A DNA stretch of 64,000 nucleotides, taken from NCBI RefSeq assembly GCF_013410065.1, contig NZ_JACCCW010000002.1, positions 744,001 to 808,000 on the forward strand, read 5' to 3'. The notes under the pieces are model-generated. The model was not told the origin of the DNA, did not search any database, and saw nothing but the letters and a program-made list of their open reading frames with translations. How positions within the stretch are numbered: the stretch's first letter is position 1; each line of letters starts with the position of its first letter. Source of the stretch: Granulicella arctica. GTDB taxonomy: Bacteria > Acidobacteriota > Terriglobia > Terriglobales > Acidobacteriaceae. Both the position numbers and the translations under genes were made by a program. This document shows positions 1 to 8,579 of this stretch, in pieces.

Positions 1-32
1 AAGAGTCAAGCGAATGAGGGGTTGTTTGGCTG

Positions 33-965
33 TTAGCGGAGAAATGCTTCGTAGGTTTCGAGGATGCGGTTTCCGACCAGTGCGGTTATCAGACCACCGA
101 GACACAGAAAGCTGCCGAAGGCGAGGCGTGTGGTGGCTCCTGCCCGGCCTCGGATGAGCAGGATGACGGCATAGGAGCTGGCGAGAAGAACTCCAAGGAA
201 GAGGGAAAGCACAGCAGGCCAGAACCCGAGGAAGGCGGCGATCAGGGCGAGGAGCTTGACATCGCCGAGGCCCATGCCCTCGCGGTGCCGGATCGCTTTG
301 TAGAGCCAGCGGATGAGTAGAAGGATAGATGCCGCGCCGACGGTCGCGAACAGCCAGGAGTTGATCATGTTCTCCGGGCCGGTGAAGAAGACGTTGCCGT
401 GGTCGATGACGTTGCCGGGGCTGGCGAGGCGGATGTGGTGCGCGCCGAGGATGACCCGGTCCTCGGTAGGCCCGAGGAAGAAGGCCTGAACGCAGGTGAG
501 GAAGAAGCTGATGGCGATGCCGGTGAAGGTGAAGACGTCAGGGAGGAGCTGAGTCTGCCAGTCCATCACCATCAGGCCGATGAGGAGGAAGCCGAGGATG
601 ATGAAGAGGATCTGCGCGACTGTGGCGCTGGCAAGCTGGTTGAAGGCCGCGTCGCCGGGAATTGCATAGAGCCGCGCGAGGTGTGCTCCGGCGATAGAGA
701 ACCAGATGCCGGTGGCGAGCTCCACGAGTGGGTACTGCGAGGAGATTGCGGCTTTACACTCGCGGCATCGTCCACGCAGCAGCAGCCAGCTCAGGACGGG
801 GATGTTGTCGTGCCAGCGGATGCTTTTGCCGCAGTGGGGGCAGCGGGAGCGCGGTTTGACGATGGATTCACTGTGTGGAATGCGTGCGATGCAGACGTTC
901 AGAAAGCTGCCGAAGAGGAGTCCAAGGAGCAGGCCGATGATCTCGAAGAGCAGTTGCGTGGTCAC
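33..965 (-). CDS. pilD: Prepilin peptidase / N-methyltransferase (A24 family)
   Basis: Integral inner-membrane aspartic protease that cleaves the leader of type IV pilin or type II secretion pseudopilin precursors and usually methylates the new N-terminus. Visible: hydrophobic N-terminus with the family signature GSFLNVCIARIP; two CxxC pairs (CPHCG and CREC), as in the Zn-binding cytoplasmic loop of bifunctional enzymes; a first aspartate region MVMDWQTQLLPD; and the second catalytic motif GMGLGDVKLLA. About eight membrane segments. 310 aa is slightly long because of an extra loop around residues 160-205. The start is GTG with only a weak ribosome site. No pilus genes adjoin it here, so which secretion or pilus system it serves cannot be told. 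Confidence 0.93.
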   Translation of the reverse strand: MTTQLLFEIIGLLLGLLFGSFLNVCIARIPHSESIVKPRSRCPHCGKSIRWHDNIPVLSWLLLRGRCRECKAAISSQYPLVELATGIWFSIAGAHLARLYAIPGDAAFNQLASATVAQILFIILGFLLIGLMVMDWQTQLLPDVFTFTGIAISFFLTCVQAFFLGPTEDRVILGAHHIRLASPGNVIDHGNVFFTGPENMINSWLFATVGAASILLLIRWLYKAIRHREGMGLGDVKLLALIAAFLGFWPAVLSLFLGVLLASSYAVILLIRGRAGATTRLAFGSFLCLGGLITALVGNRILETYEAFLR

Positions 966-1180
966 CTTTGCAGTATAGGTCTGCGATTACGCCCCGGATG
1001 ACAGTGTTTGGGGTGGTTTGGACGAACTGCAGATTTACGGAATGACAACAGAAAACGATGCAACAGAGTGGGCTGTACCTTTCCTGGCTTATGCCCGGCT
1101 TGGGGTAGCTAAGCCGGCGCAGTCTAGAGGTAGTCCCAAAAAAATGCGTCCCGTGGAGCTCCTGTTGAGTCTTATTATAT

Positions 1181-1198
1181 ATACGTACCGGTACGTAT
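1181..1198. promoter_or_regulatory. 18-bp perfect palindrome, probable operator
   Basis: ATACGTACCGGTACGTAT is a perfect palindrome ending 11 bases before the ATG at 1210 and just before the AAGGAG ribosome site. Position and symmetry suit a repressor operator (TetR-type dimers often bind such sites), but no regulator gene is adjacent. Confidence 0.55.
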
Positions 1199-1209
1199 TA
1201 AGGAGTTTT

Positions 1210-2220
1210 ATGAGATTGTTATCTGGAACCTCGCTCTTTCTCGCCCTTCACGCCATTTTTCTTCTGCCACTCCCCTTGGTGGCTGCAAGCACGCAGTCGA
1301 ACGTCAACGATTCTTCTGCTCCTTCCATTCCCGCTGTCTGGCAGTCCACTAAAGCGGAGCATGTATATGGATTGCCCGACATTAAACACAACAAGAAGGG
1401 CACCCTTGTACTTAGTCCGGATTCACTGACATTCACAGGTAAATCGGGTAGCACCTCGATTCCTCGAACCTCGATCACGGCTGTAAGTGCGGGCAATCAG
1501 AGGGTCGAAATCGGTGGAGTCGGCCTTATGATCTTCCGCATGACGATTCCGGATGGCGGCGGTCTTGCGGCTGCTGCGGTATTGCATCACCGGCAGGATA
1601 TGCTGACCGTGGAGTTCAATGACAGCCGCGGTGGCAATCATGCCGCCGTCTTTTTTCTCCCAGCCACAGAAGCAGATCACGCTCTTCAAAGCTTTGCTCT
1701 GACCCCTCTGCCGCCACGGAAAGCTCAGGACACTTCTTGCCAGAGCGCCTTGATCGATCCGAAGAGTGTGCTTGTTGCCACTCCGAACTGGGATCAGGCG
1801 CAAGTGCCGGCTGCCTATCGAGCGCTCATATATGAACATCTGATCGATCGCCTTCGTAACACGAAAGAAGTTGCCCATGTATATCGTGTTGGCGAGGACA
1901 ACGGCGAAAAGGGATGCTCACAATACACCGTTCACATCGCGATCACAACCTTCAAGGAAGGTAGCTCCGTGAAGCGTGCGTTCCTTGGACCTGCTGGAAT
2001 GTTTATGGGAACCACACAGATGAAGTTCGATGTTACTTTCACGGACGCATCAGGAAAACTGAACACCAGTAAACAGATCGCAGCCACGATGCGGGGCGAA
2101 TCCGAGAGCACCAATGTTGCGGACCATGTTGCTAAGAACGTTGCCAAACAATATGCCAATATGCTGAAGGGTGCCGAGAAGAGCATCGCAGCAAATAAGC
2201 CAGCCAGCCCACTCGCATGA
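1210..2220 (+). CDS. Secreted protein of unknown function (DUF4410-like C-terminal half)
   Basis: The ATG at 1210 is chosen because AAGGAG lies 7 bases upstream and it begins a clear signal peptide (MRLLSGTSLFLALHAIFLLP...). Upstream in-frame codons would run through the palindromic operator. 336 aa. The first half looks like a beta-rich domain (residues ~50-160). The second half, from about residue 190 (ALIDPKSVLVATPNWD...), with a conserved Cys and a C-terminal helix ending in lysines, resembles DUF4410-type lipoprotein or export-associated domains. It is followed by an untranslated stretch, so it is probably monocistronic and controlled through the palindrome. Periplasmic location is inferred; the biochemical role is not recognised. 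Confidence 0.6.
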   Translation: MRLLSGTSLFLALHAIFLLPLPLVAASTQSNVNDSSAPSIPAVWQSTKAEHVYGLPDIKHNKKGTLVLSPDSLTFTGKSGSTSIPRTSITAVSAGNQRVEIGGVGLMIFRMTIPDGGGLAAAAVLHHRQDMLTVEFNDSRGGNHAAVFFLPATEADHALQSFALTPLPPRKAQDTSCQSALIDPKSVLVATPNWDQAQVPAAYRALIYEHLIDRLRNTKEVAHVYRVGEDNGEKGCSQYTVHIAITTFKEGSSVKRAFLGPAGMFMGTTQMKFDVTFTDASGKLNTSKQIAATMRGESESTNVADHVAKNVAKQYANMLKGAEKSIAANKPASPLA

Positions 2221-2661
2221 CGTGCTCGGGAGCGTCGTCCGTCACGGAGGCAGCTTGGCGGCGCTTTGCCCAGCAGTTTACGAAGCATGAATGCATTATG
2301 GTGAAAACAACTGTGTGTCCATAAGTCTCGGGCTGCAATTCAAGCAACGCAGCCCTGCTCTCGGCTCTTGCATTCGAGGCAAAGTTCGAGTGGCTCTTCT
2401 GGAAAAAGATGTCACCAGGCTGGTGATTGGCAAATGGTCAAGATTGAGAAAGAGGCTGTTACAAAGCTCTTTGGATGGGCGATAGAGCTACTTTGGGAGC
2501 TTATGACTTGCTGGCGATTTATTCCTATGACCAGGCCCATCGCTATTCGCGGGCAAGTGAAGAGTTTCATGGGAACAGTTTTTCGACCGCCCCGGTATCT
2601 CTTTCCTCAGATGTGCGCATCACGCAGCATCTGAGGAGGCTTCCGAGTAACGTGCATCGCT
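2221..2661. other. Gene-poor stretch
   Basis: 441 bases between two facing genes. Short open frames exist on both strands (for example from 2291 and 2475), but none has a good ribosome site or recognisable protein. I see no convincing terminator or repeat. Confidence 0.4.
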
Positions 2662-3801
2662 CTACGGCTGCTCTTGAAGGTGAGATGACGTCGTCAGATT
2701 CCCATTTGACGATATTGTCTCTTCCAGCAGGGATTTGCCATGCGCCCATGTCGGGGTTTTTATTTCGAGTACCGCAGTACGATCCAAGGCGTTGCCGGAG
2801 AGTACAAGAGTGCCACTGGCGAGGCTGGTCTTTTTGCCGACGATCAACTCCACTGTGCTGGTAGAGGTTGTCGGGCCGATCAGGGTTCCGAACTGCACGG
2901 TAACCGCATGCTTATCGCCATTTTTCACAGGCGAGTAGCGGACGCTGCCTACACTCCACGTGTCCGCAAGGCGCGTAGCGTCGAGGACGAACTGGATAGC
3001 AGGCTGTAAGCTATCGCTTCCGGAGATGATGTAGTGGTTGCCGTCGACATGCTCCACCTTCAGGGTGCGATGCGTGTCATGGTCGCCGCCTAGCTCCCAG
3101 GTGCTGCCAACGGCGAGAGAGGTTGGTGCGGAGAGGACGGTCCAGCTCTCCTTGCCTGCTCCAAACATTAACCTGTGCGCGCTTAGCGTGTATGCGCCGT
3201 GGTAAGCCACGAAGTAAGGAGGTTTGCTGATCTCCTTCCACACATCGGCAATGCTGACGATATCTCCGATCTGCAGCGCAGTGCCTTCGCCGGCGACCGC
3301 GGCCTGTTCTCGGTAGGCAAACACTGGTACGGGTACCTGCGGCAGCGCAGTCAGCCCGCTGCCTTGCTCAGAAATATCGGATCCCTGCACAAAACGCCAC
3401 TGCAACGGCTTGCCGTCGGCCAGCGTAAGGCGCAGGGTAGAGATGCTGCCAATGTTTGTGGTGTCGGCGGGTTCGAAGGCGATCTCAGTTTTATGCGCCT
3501 CGTTGCCTTGCGCTTTCGCTGCTGCGATGATCGCGTCACTGTTTGAATACTGGATGCGCCGAGTCGTCGCGCGTTCGGTGAGGACGACGTTGTAGAGCGG
3601 AGTCCCAGTGTCTCGATTCACGTCAAGCTCAAGCATAGAGTAGGGAAGCTCGGTCCCGACATACTGCACGAACTGCTCAGGCCAGTACTGGTAGCTGATG
3701 ATTAGTCCGGAGGTCGGCGGAGCGATTGTGGTTTGTGCCTCTGAGGCAAGGGGAAGAATTGTGGCGGAAATGAGCAGAAGGGAAGTGGCGATGCGTTGCA
3801 T
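2662..3801 (-). CDS. Secreted protein of unknown function, partner of TonB receptor
   Basis: The ATG at 3801 is chosen: CAGGAGCTC lies just upstream and the protein starts with a signal peptide (MQRIATSLLLISATILPLASEAQ). 379 aa. The mature part is rich in beta-strand-like, Thr/Ser-rich segments with no catalytic motif I can name. A motif-like stretch QIGDIVSIADVWKEI sits near the middle. It starts 59 bases after the stop of the TonB receptor at 3861-6563 on the same strand, so the two are probably one operon. A periplasmic or surface accessory of that receptor is plausible but unproven. No homologous family is recognised. Confidence 0.6.
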   Translation of the reverse strand: MQRIATSLLLISATILPLASEAQTTIAPPTSGLIISYQYWPEQFVQYVGTELPYSMLELDVNRDTGTPLYNVVLTERATTRRIQYSNSDAIIAAAKAQGNEAHKTEIAFEPADTTNIGSISTLRLTLADGKPLQWRFVQGSDISEQGSGLTALPQVPVPVFAYREQAAVAGEGTALQIGDIVSIADVWKEISKPPYFVAYHGAYTLSAHRLMFGAGKESWTVLSAPTSLAVGSTWELGGDHDTHRTLKVEHVDGNHYIISGSDSLQPAIQFVLDATRLADTWSVGSVRYSPVKNGDKHAVTVQFGTLIGPTTSTSTVELIVGKKTSLASGTLVLSGNALDRTAVLEIKTPTWAHGKSLLEETISSNGNLTTSSHLQEQP

Positions 3802-3860
3802 GAAGAGCTCCTGTGGTGTGAGTGCAGCGAGTATGGTTGGCGCGAAGGATGTTCGCGGAA

Positions 3861-6563
3861 TTAGAAGCTGTAGCGCAGACCTCCCTCGATGCGCCGGCCT
3901 GGACTGGCCGCATAGCCGAGGCCGAACAGTGGTGACCCCAGCACGCCGCCGACCGCAGTGACATTTGTATGGTTGATTGCGTTCGTGGAGCGCGCATTCA
4001 CCGCGAGCGTCTTCGCATCGCCTTGTGTGGAGTGCGTCAGGGCGAACGTGCGGCTGAGATTCATGTCCAGGTTGACGTTCCACGGCAGCGTGCCAGCGTT
4101 GCGGCCGATTGTGGAGCCTGTGCCGGTGGGCGAAAGCAGACCGAAGCGAGTCGAGTACACGGTTGAACTAGCAGCGGTGGCCAGGTAGGGACGATCGTTG
4201 AAGGTACCATCGCCGTTGTTATCGAAGCCGGTTGTAACGTTGTAGGGAAGGCCGCTTGCCGCGTCGAACTGCGCACTCAAGGAGACCTTACGCGGCAGAG
4301 TCAATGTGGAGAAGACGATCGCGTGATGGGTCGCCTGCCAGGATGGGCGGGCACTCTCCCCGACATCCGAGCTGCTGTTCTGCGGGAAGGAGGTCTCACT
4401 GTCGGCATCGGTCCGCAGGTCCATGCGAATGTAGCCTGCAAAGATCTGTAGGCGGCGCAGGCTGCGCTGATCGACCCCGAGAAACATGACGTTTCCGTGC
4501 AGGTGGCCAGTCTGCTGGAATTGATCCAGGTTCTCGTTTGGAGCTAGCGGTCGTACACCGATGGGTGAGCTGTCGAGTGGTGCGTTGATGTTGCGCGAAC
4601 GAAGCACATCCCACGCCTGGGCCAGATAGAGGTTCGCTTGCGCATGCCAGTGTCGTGGGAAGTCGTGCTCGACGCCAAGGTGAGACTGTAGGGATGGCGT
4701 CTGACTGAGGTCGCCGAGCGGTGAGCGCAGCGTGGTGATAGCTGGGTTGCCGGAGTTCAGCGGCTTTCCGTAGATGGGATTGTAGATGAGAGTCTGTCGC
4801 TGGTTCTCGCCATTCAGACGGCGTGCTTCGAGCGCGGTCTGCGCATCGACGGGGCCGAAAAAGAGTCCAGAGCGGAGATGAAAGACCCACTTCTGCGCAC
4901 GGTCGGGCGACCACGCCAGGCCAAGCCTCGGGCCAACGTTACCGACTGTTGCCGGAGCGCTCTGCATCGCCCAGCGGATTCCCAAAGACAACTGGAGACG
5001 GGGCCGTACCTTCCATTGGTCCTGCGCATAGAGCACGACGCGCAGTTGGTTAAGATCGACGACCGCATTGCCAGTCGTCACACTGTAGGTCGTTGGTGAT
5101 CCTCCGGGTAGTCCGAGGATTGCACGGCGGTACTGCTCCAGCCCACTGATGGTTGTTGTGCCGGCACCGCCGAGTACCGGGGCCGAGCCTCCACCGAAGA
5201 CATAGCTTCCATTGAAGTTCGTGGGCAGTGTATTGCGTAATGCAAGATCCAGCAGCTCGACGCCTGCCTTGAGGTTATGCTTGGCTCGTGTCGTTAGCAC
5301 GTCGTCGTCGATCTCGAGGTCTCGCTCATGGCTGTGCAGCGCCTGCGTTGCCGCGCCGCCGCCTGTGAAGGCTCCCGCAACTTGTAGGGAGGGCGCATTG
5401 GAGTCTGGTGTGTCGTCGCGGTAGCGCCATGTATAGCCCACGCGGGTTTCATGCATCGTCTGCGCAGAGATGGTCTGGAGGTTACTGAAACGCAGAGCAT
5501 GCTCGGACTGCATGCTGTTGTAGCCGGCTTCCGGAAGTGCCGTTCCGCCTACGCCGAGGTTATCGAGCGTGTTGACGTCGGCATTGTAGGTACCGCTGAG
5601 GTTGTTCTTCTTGTTGAGTATCAGGCCGAAGTGTGCGCTTCCTTGCCATAGTGTCTGCGGTGTAGCCGCGTTCACGATGGTGGAGGTGGCAGAGCCTGAG
5701 CTGTTCAACGTTACAGCATTTACAACGGCGAACTGGTCAATCTGGCGGTGCTCAAGCGCGATGGAAAAGTCACTGCGGTTGACCCTTATGGGACCGCTTA
5801 GTTCGAAGCCATAGCGCTGCCTGCCGATGGCGGCGCGGCTCAGTGCGAAGGGATCTTTTGCGTTGAAGAACTGGGTGCTCTGTGTGGTGAAGAGCGCACC
5901 GTGCACGTTTGATTGACCGGGCTTGGTGAAGATCTCCACTCGACCGCCTTTATAGGGTGGCCGCTCGTACTCCGCGGAGAATAGATCCGGATTGATGCGG
6001 ATGAATGCAATGGAGGACTTTGGAGGAATGCGCCCACCGTTCTGAAAGCCGTCGACCGCAATGATTGCCTGCCCGGGTGCGCCTCCCGCAGTGGCCGCCA
6101 GTACCTGCAACTGTCGGGCCAGCTCATCCGGGTCGTCGGCTAGTTGTTTGAGCTCTGCCTCGTGCAGTGTCTTTGAGCCTGCAATGTCGTCGCTCGAAAC
6201 TCCATCACTATCCACAGCCTCCACGACGGTCTCAACGAGGAGTGGTTTGAGGTGAACCAGGACTGGACGGCTCTCCGGCCCGACAGCTAACTTGAGCTGG
6301 ACCGGATTGAAACCATTGGCCGCAACGCTGATGATGTGATTGCCAGTGGCGAGGCAGATGGTGTCGAACCGCCCCTGCGCATCCATGCGAAGCCCGCTTG
6401 CGTGATCAACCTGTACGGAGGCGGATACGATCGCAGCTCCGGTCGTATCGAGTATTTGTCCGGTGATATGGTGCTGGCCGGGGTTGCACTCCTGTCCGGC
6501 ACATACGGCGGCAGCCGCTGTGAGGAGTATCCCGGTTACTCGTGCTTCGATTCTCATCATCAT
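3861..6563 (-). CDS. TonB-dependent receptor with carboxypeptidase-regulatory N-terminal domain
   Basis: 900-aa outer-membrane beta-barrel of the Oar-like group. Signal peptide (MMMRIEARVTGILLTAAAAVCAG), then a carboxypeptidase-regulatory-like beta-sandwich (residues ~30-110: ITGQILDTTGAAIVSASV...), a plug-like domain (~120-220, with VDGFQNGG and VEIFTKPG), then a long barrel ending in aromatic LRYSF, the normal barrel-assembly signal. Three consecutive ATGs open the gene; the first has GGAGAAG before it. It is divergent from a two-component system at 6739, with tandem inverted repeats between them that suggest control by that system. These receptors commonly import or export oligosaccharides or peptides; the substrate here is unknown. 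Confidence 0.85.
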   Translation of the reverse strand: MMMRIEARVTGILLTAAAAVCAGQECNPGQHHITGQILDTTGAAIVSASVQVDHASGLRMDAQGRFDTICLATGNHIISVAANGFNPVQLKLAVGPESRPVLVHLKPLLVETVVEAVDSDGVSSDDIAGSKTLHEAELKQLADDPDELARQLQVLAATAGGAPGQAIIAVDGFQNGGRIPPKSSIAFIRINPDLFSAEYERPPYKGGRVEIFTKPGQSNVHGALFTTQSTQFFNAKDPFALSRAAIGRQRYGFELSGPIRVNRSDFSIALEHRQIDQFAVVNAVTLNSSGSATSTIVNAATPQTLWQGSAHFGLILNKKNNLSGTYNADVNTLDNLGVGGTALPEAGYNSMQSEHALRFSNLQTISAQTMHETRVGYTWRYRDDTPDSNAPSLQVAGAFTGGGAATQALHSHERDLEIDDDVLTTRAKHNLKAGVELLDLALRNTLPTNFNGSYVFGGGSAPVLGGAGTTTISGLEQYRRAILGLPGGSPTTYSVTTGNAVVDLNQLRVVLYAQDQWKVRPRLQLSLGIRWAMQSAPATVGNVGPRLGLAWSPDRAQKWVFHLRSGLFFGPVDAQTALEARRLNGENQRQTLIYNPIYGKPLNSGNPAITTLRSPLGDLSQTPSLQSHLGVEHDFPRHWHAQANLYLAQAWDVLRSRNINAPLDSSPIGVRPLAPNENLDQFQQTGHLHGNVMFLGVDQRSLRRLQIFAGYIRMDLRTDADSETSFPQNSSSDVGESARPSWQATHHAIVFSTLTLPRKVSLSAQFDAASGLPYNVTTGFDNNGDGTFNDRPYLATAASSTVYSTRFGLLSPTGTGSTIGRNAGTLPWNVNLDMNLSRTFALTHSTQGDAKTLAVNARSTNAINHTNVTAVGGVLGSPLFGLGYAASPGRRIEGGLRYSF

Positions 6564-6650
6564 CTTCTCCGGCGCAAGTACTTGCGTGTCGATAGAAGAA
6601 GAGTGCGCCGATCGAAGTGGGCAAAACAGTGGAGGATGTCAGCAAAAGAA

Positions 6651-6702
6651 GATGACAGGTGTCATCATGACACTTGTCATATGTCCGGGATGACACCTGA
6701 AG
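6651..6702. promoter_or_regulatory. Tandem TGACA-NN-TGTCA operators
   Basis: GATGACA-GG-TGTCATC (6651-6666) abuts ATGACA-CT-TGTCAT (6667-6680). A third, half-degenerate copy starts at 6690 (ATGACA-CC-TGAAGG). They lie between the divergent TonB receptor and histidine kinase genes and probably bind the NarL-type regulator encoded at 7917. Confidence 0.6.
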
Positions 6703-6738
6703 GTATCCGGATTCACTCGACTGGTGGGATGATGAGTT

Positions 6739-7920
6739 ATGGGTGACTCAGAGCCAAAGTTTCGGAGTCAAGGTCTATTCGAGGTCGAGACGGACCTGTT
6801 CCACTCGCGGCAGGAGTTCGCTCGTGGCCGCACGATTCTTCGCTGGGTCGGGCTGATGTACTCCGCAGACTTCTTTATTTTTCCGTACTTCCGCCACTCG
6901 ATGTCTGTATGGATTGCATTTGCGCTCTTCTACGCAGCGTTTCTGGTTCTTTATTTTGTCGTTGTGGAGCTTAGGGGGCGCAGACAGCAGATTGCCTTCG
7001 CGCTCTTCTTTCTGCTCGGTTTCCTCTACTACCCATTCAACCGCCACGCCGCCGGAGCGTTTGTCTACCCATTCGCGATAATGGCTTTCTTCGTAAGGCG
7101 TCTGCGCACCTTGTTTCTTGTGCTGACGGTGCAGATGGTTGGCATTGTGTTGGAGACCTGGTATTTCGACCTATCTATGGAGAAGGCGGAGAGTGTTTTG
7201 TTCTTCTCCGTAGTCATTGGCCTATGTAACTTCGCTTACTCGCAGCAGGCGCGAGCCAACTTCCTTCTGGAACAGGCGAACGCTGAGATTGAGTATCTGT
7301 CGCAGGAGGCCGAGCGAGAGCGTATCGCGCGGGATCTGCACGATTTGCTCGGCCACACACTGACGGTCATCACCGTGAAGCTTGATCTTGCACGGAGGCT
7401 TCTGTCCCGCGATTCTGCACAGGCGCTGCATGAGATTATCGAATCGGAGCAGACGGCGCGAAAGGCTTTGGCGGACGTTCGCGAAGCGGTTGTCGGCTAC
7501 CGCGCCGAGGGCCTAACCGCGGAGATTGCTCGTGCGCGGCGCACGCTGCTCTCCGCTGACGTGCAACTCACTACGAGCATCGCCCCTGTAGCGCTATCTC
7601 CTGTACAGGTCAACGTACTCTGCCTCGCTTTGCGCGAGGCTGTGACGAACATCGTCCGGCACGCACATGCATCGGCTTGTCATATGGAGCTCTCCGAGGT
7701 CGACGCGCAGATCTACCTGACGGTCGGCGATAATGGCAACGGCGGCACTCTGCGCGAGGGAAACGGTCTGCTGGGTATGCGTGAACGGCTTCACGCGGTG
7801 TCGGGAACAGTCAAGCTCTCGAGCTCCACAAAAGACGGCACGAGGCTGGTGCTTGCGTTACCGATTTGCTTAGACGCTCGCCTGCGCCCACAGTCTATGA
7901 GAGAGGTGGAATCAGTGTGA
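6739..7920 (+). CDS. Sensor histidine kinase, HisKA_3 / LiaS-DesK type
   Basis: 393-aa membrane kinase. About six hydrophobic segments in residues ~35-170, with almost no extracytoplasmic domain, then a short coiled coil (LLEQANAEIEYLSQEAE). The dimerisation box RERIARDLHDLLGHTLTVI carries the phospho-accepting His201. The ATP-binding domain shows ALREAVTNIVRHAHA (N box) and VGDNGNGG...GNGLLGMRERL (G boxes). The DLHD box followed by LGH is typical of kinases paired with NarL/LuxR regulators, and the regulator gene overlaps its stop by 4 bases. A sensor with only membrane helices usually senses membrane or envelope state. It is divergent from a TonB receptor with operator-like repeats between them. 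Confidence 0.9.
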   Translation: MGDSEPKFRSQGLFEVETDLFHSRQEFARGRTILRWVGLMYSADFFIFPYFRHSMSVWIAFALFYAAFLVLYFVVVELRGRRQQIAFALFFLLGFLYYPFNRHAAGAFVYPFAIMAFFVRRLRTLFLVLTVQMVGIVLETWYFDLSMEKAESVLFFSVVIGLCNFAYSQQARANFLLEQANAEIEYLSQEAERERIARDLHDLLGHTLTVITVKLDLARRLLSRDSAQALHEIIESEQTARKALADVREAVVGYRAEGLTAEIARARRTLLSADVQLTTSIAPVALSPVQVNVLCLALREAVTNIVRHAHASACHMELSEVDAQIYLTVGDNGNGGTLREGNGLLGMRERLHAVSGTVKLSSSTKDGTRLVLALPICLDARLRPQSMREVESV

Positions 7921-8531
7921 CCGATAGAATTCGTGTCGTGCTGGCAGAAGACCAGAGCATGTTGCGGGGTGCGTTGGCCGCACTGCTGTCTATCGAACCG
8001 GACATCGAGGTCGTCGGGACCTTTCCAGACGGCGCACAGGCGCTTCAGGCCGTCGACAAGCAGCGCCCGAACGTTCTGGTGACCGACATCGAGATGGCGA
8101 AGATGACCGGGCTCGAGCTGACTACACGCACGCGAGAGCTCTACCCGGAGACGCGAGTTCTCATCCTCACAACCTTTGCGCGTCCCGGCTACCTGCGTCG
8201 TGCTCTCGAGGCAGGGGCGTATGGTTACCTGCTCAAGGACCGTCCTTCGGAGGAGCTTTCTGACGCCGTGCGCCGGGTAAGCCGTGGAATACGCGTCGTT
8301 GATCCGGACCTGGCGTCTGAGATCTGGAGCGCGGAGAAGGATCCGCTCACCGACCGCGAGCGCCAAATTCTTCGACGTGCAGGGGACGGCGAGAGTACGA
8401 CCGAGCTGGCACTCTCGCTTCGTCTCACCGAAGGAACCGTACGCAACTACCTCTCAGAGGCAATTTCGAAGTTGGGCGCGTCTAGCCGTTTTGAAGCGGC
8501 TCGGCTGGCCCGGAACAAGGGATGGCTCTAG
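7917..8531 (+). CDS. Response regulator, NarL/FixJ family
   Basis: 204-aa partner of the kinase. It is read from GTG at 7917, which overlaps the kinase stop (GTGA) and has GAGAGGTGG upstream; this start gives a receiver domain of normal length. Acidic pocket AEDQ near the N-terminus, phospho-accepting Asp57 in VLVTDIEM, conserved Thr in LTTFA and Lys in LLKDRP. The C-terminal LuxR helix-turn-helix is at ~140-204 (LTDRERQILRRAGDGESTTELALSLRLTEGTVRNYLSEAISKLGASSR). Translational coupling implies balanced synthesis with the kinase. Likely targets are the tandem inverted repeats at 6651-6702, meaning its own operon and the divergent TonB receptor. Confidence 0.93.
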   Translation: MTDRIRVVLAEDQSMLRGALAALLSIEPDIEVVGTFPDGAQALQAVDKQRPNVLVTDIEMAKMTGLELTTRTRELYPETRVLILTTFARPGYLRRALEAGAYGYLLKDRPSEELSDAVRRVSRGIRVVDPDLASEIWSAEKDPLTDRERQILRRAGDGESTTELALSLRLTEGTVRNYLSEAISKLGASSRFEAARLARNKGWL

Positions 8532-8579
8532 CCCAGACGCGACGTCACATAGAGTGATCACGCACGCTGCGCGAGTGGC

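Noticed and set aside
399..1001. 200-aa plus-strand frame over the prepilin peptidase
   Set aside because: Acidic low-complexity shadow of a strongly conserved gene on the other strand.
2291..2864. Several plus-strand open frames upstream of the secreted-protein gene end
   Set aside because: No signal, motif or ribosome site, and they run into the antisense of a well-supported gene.
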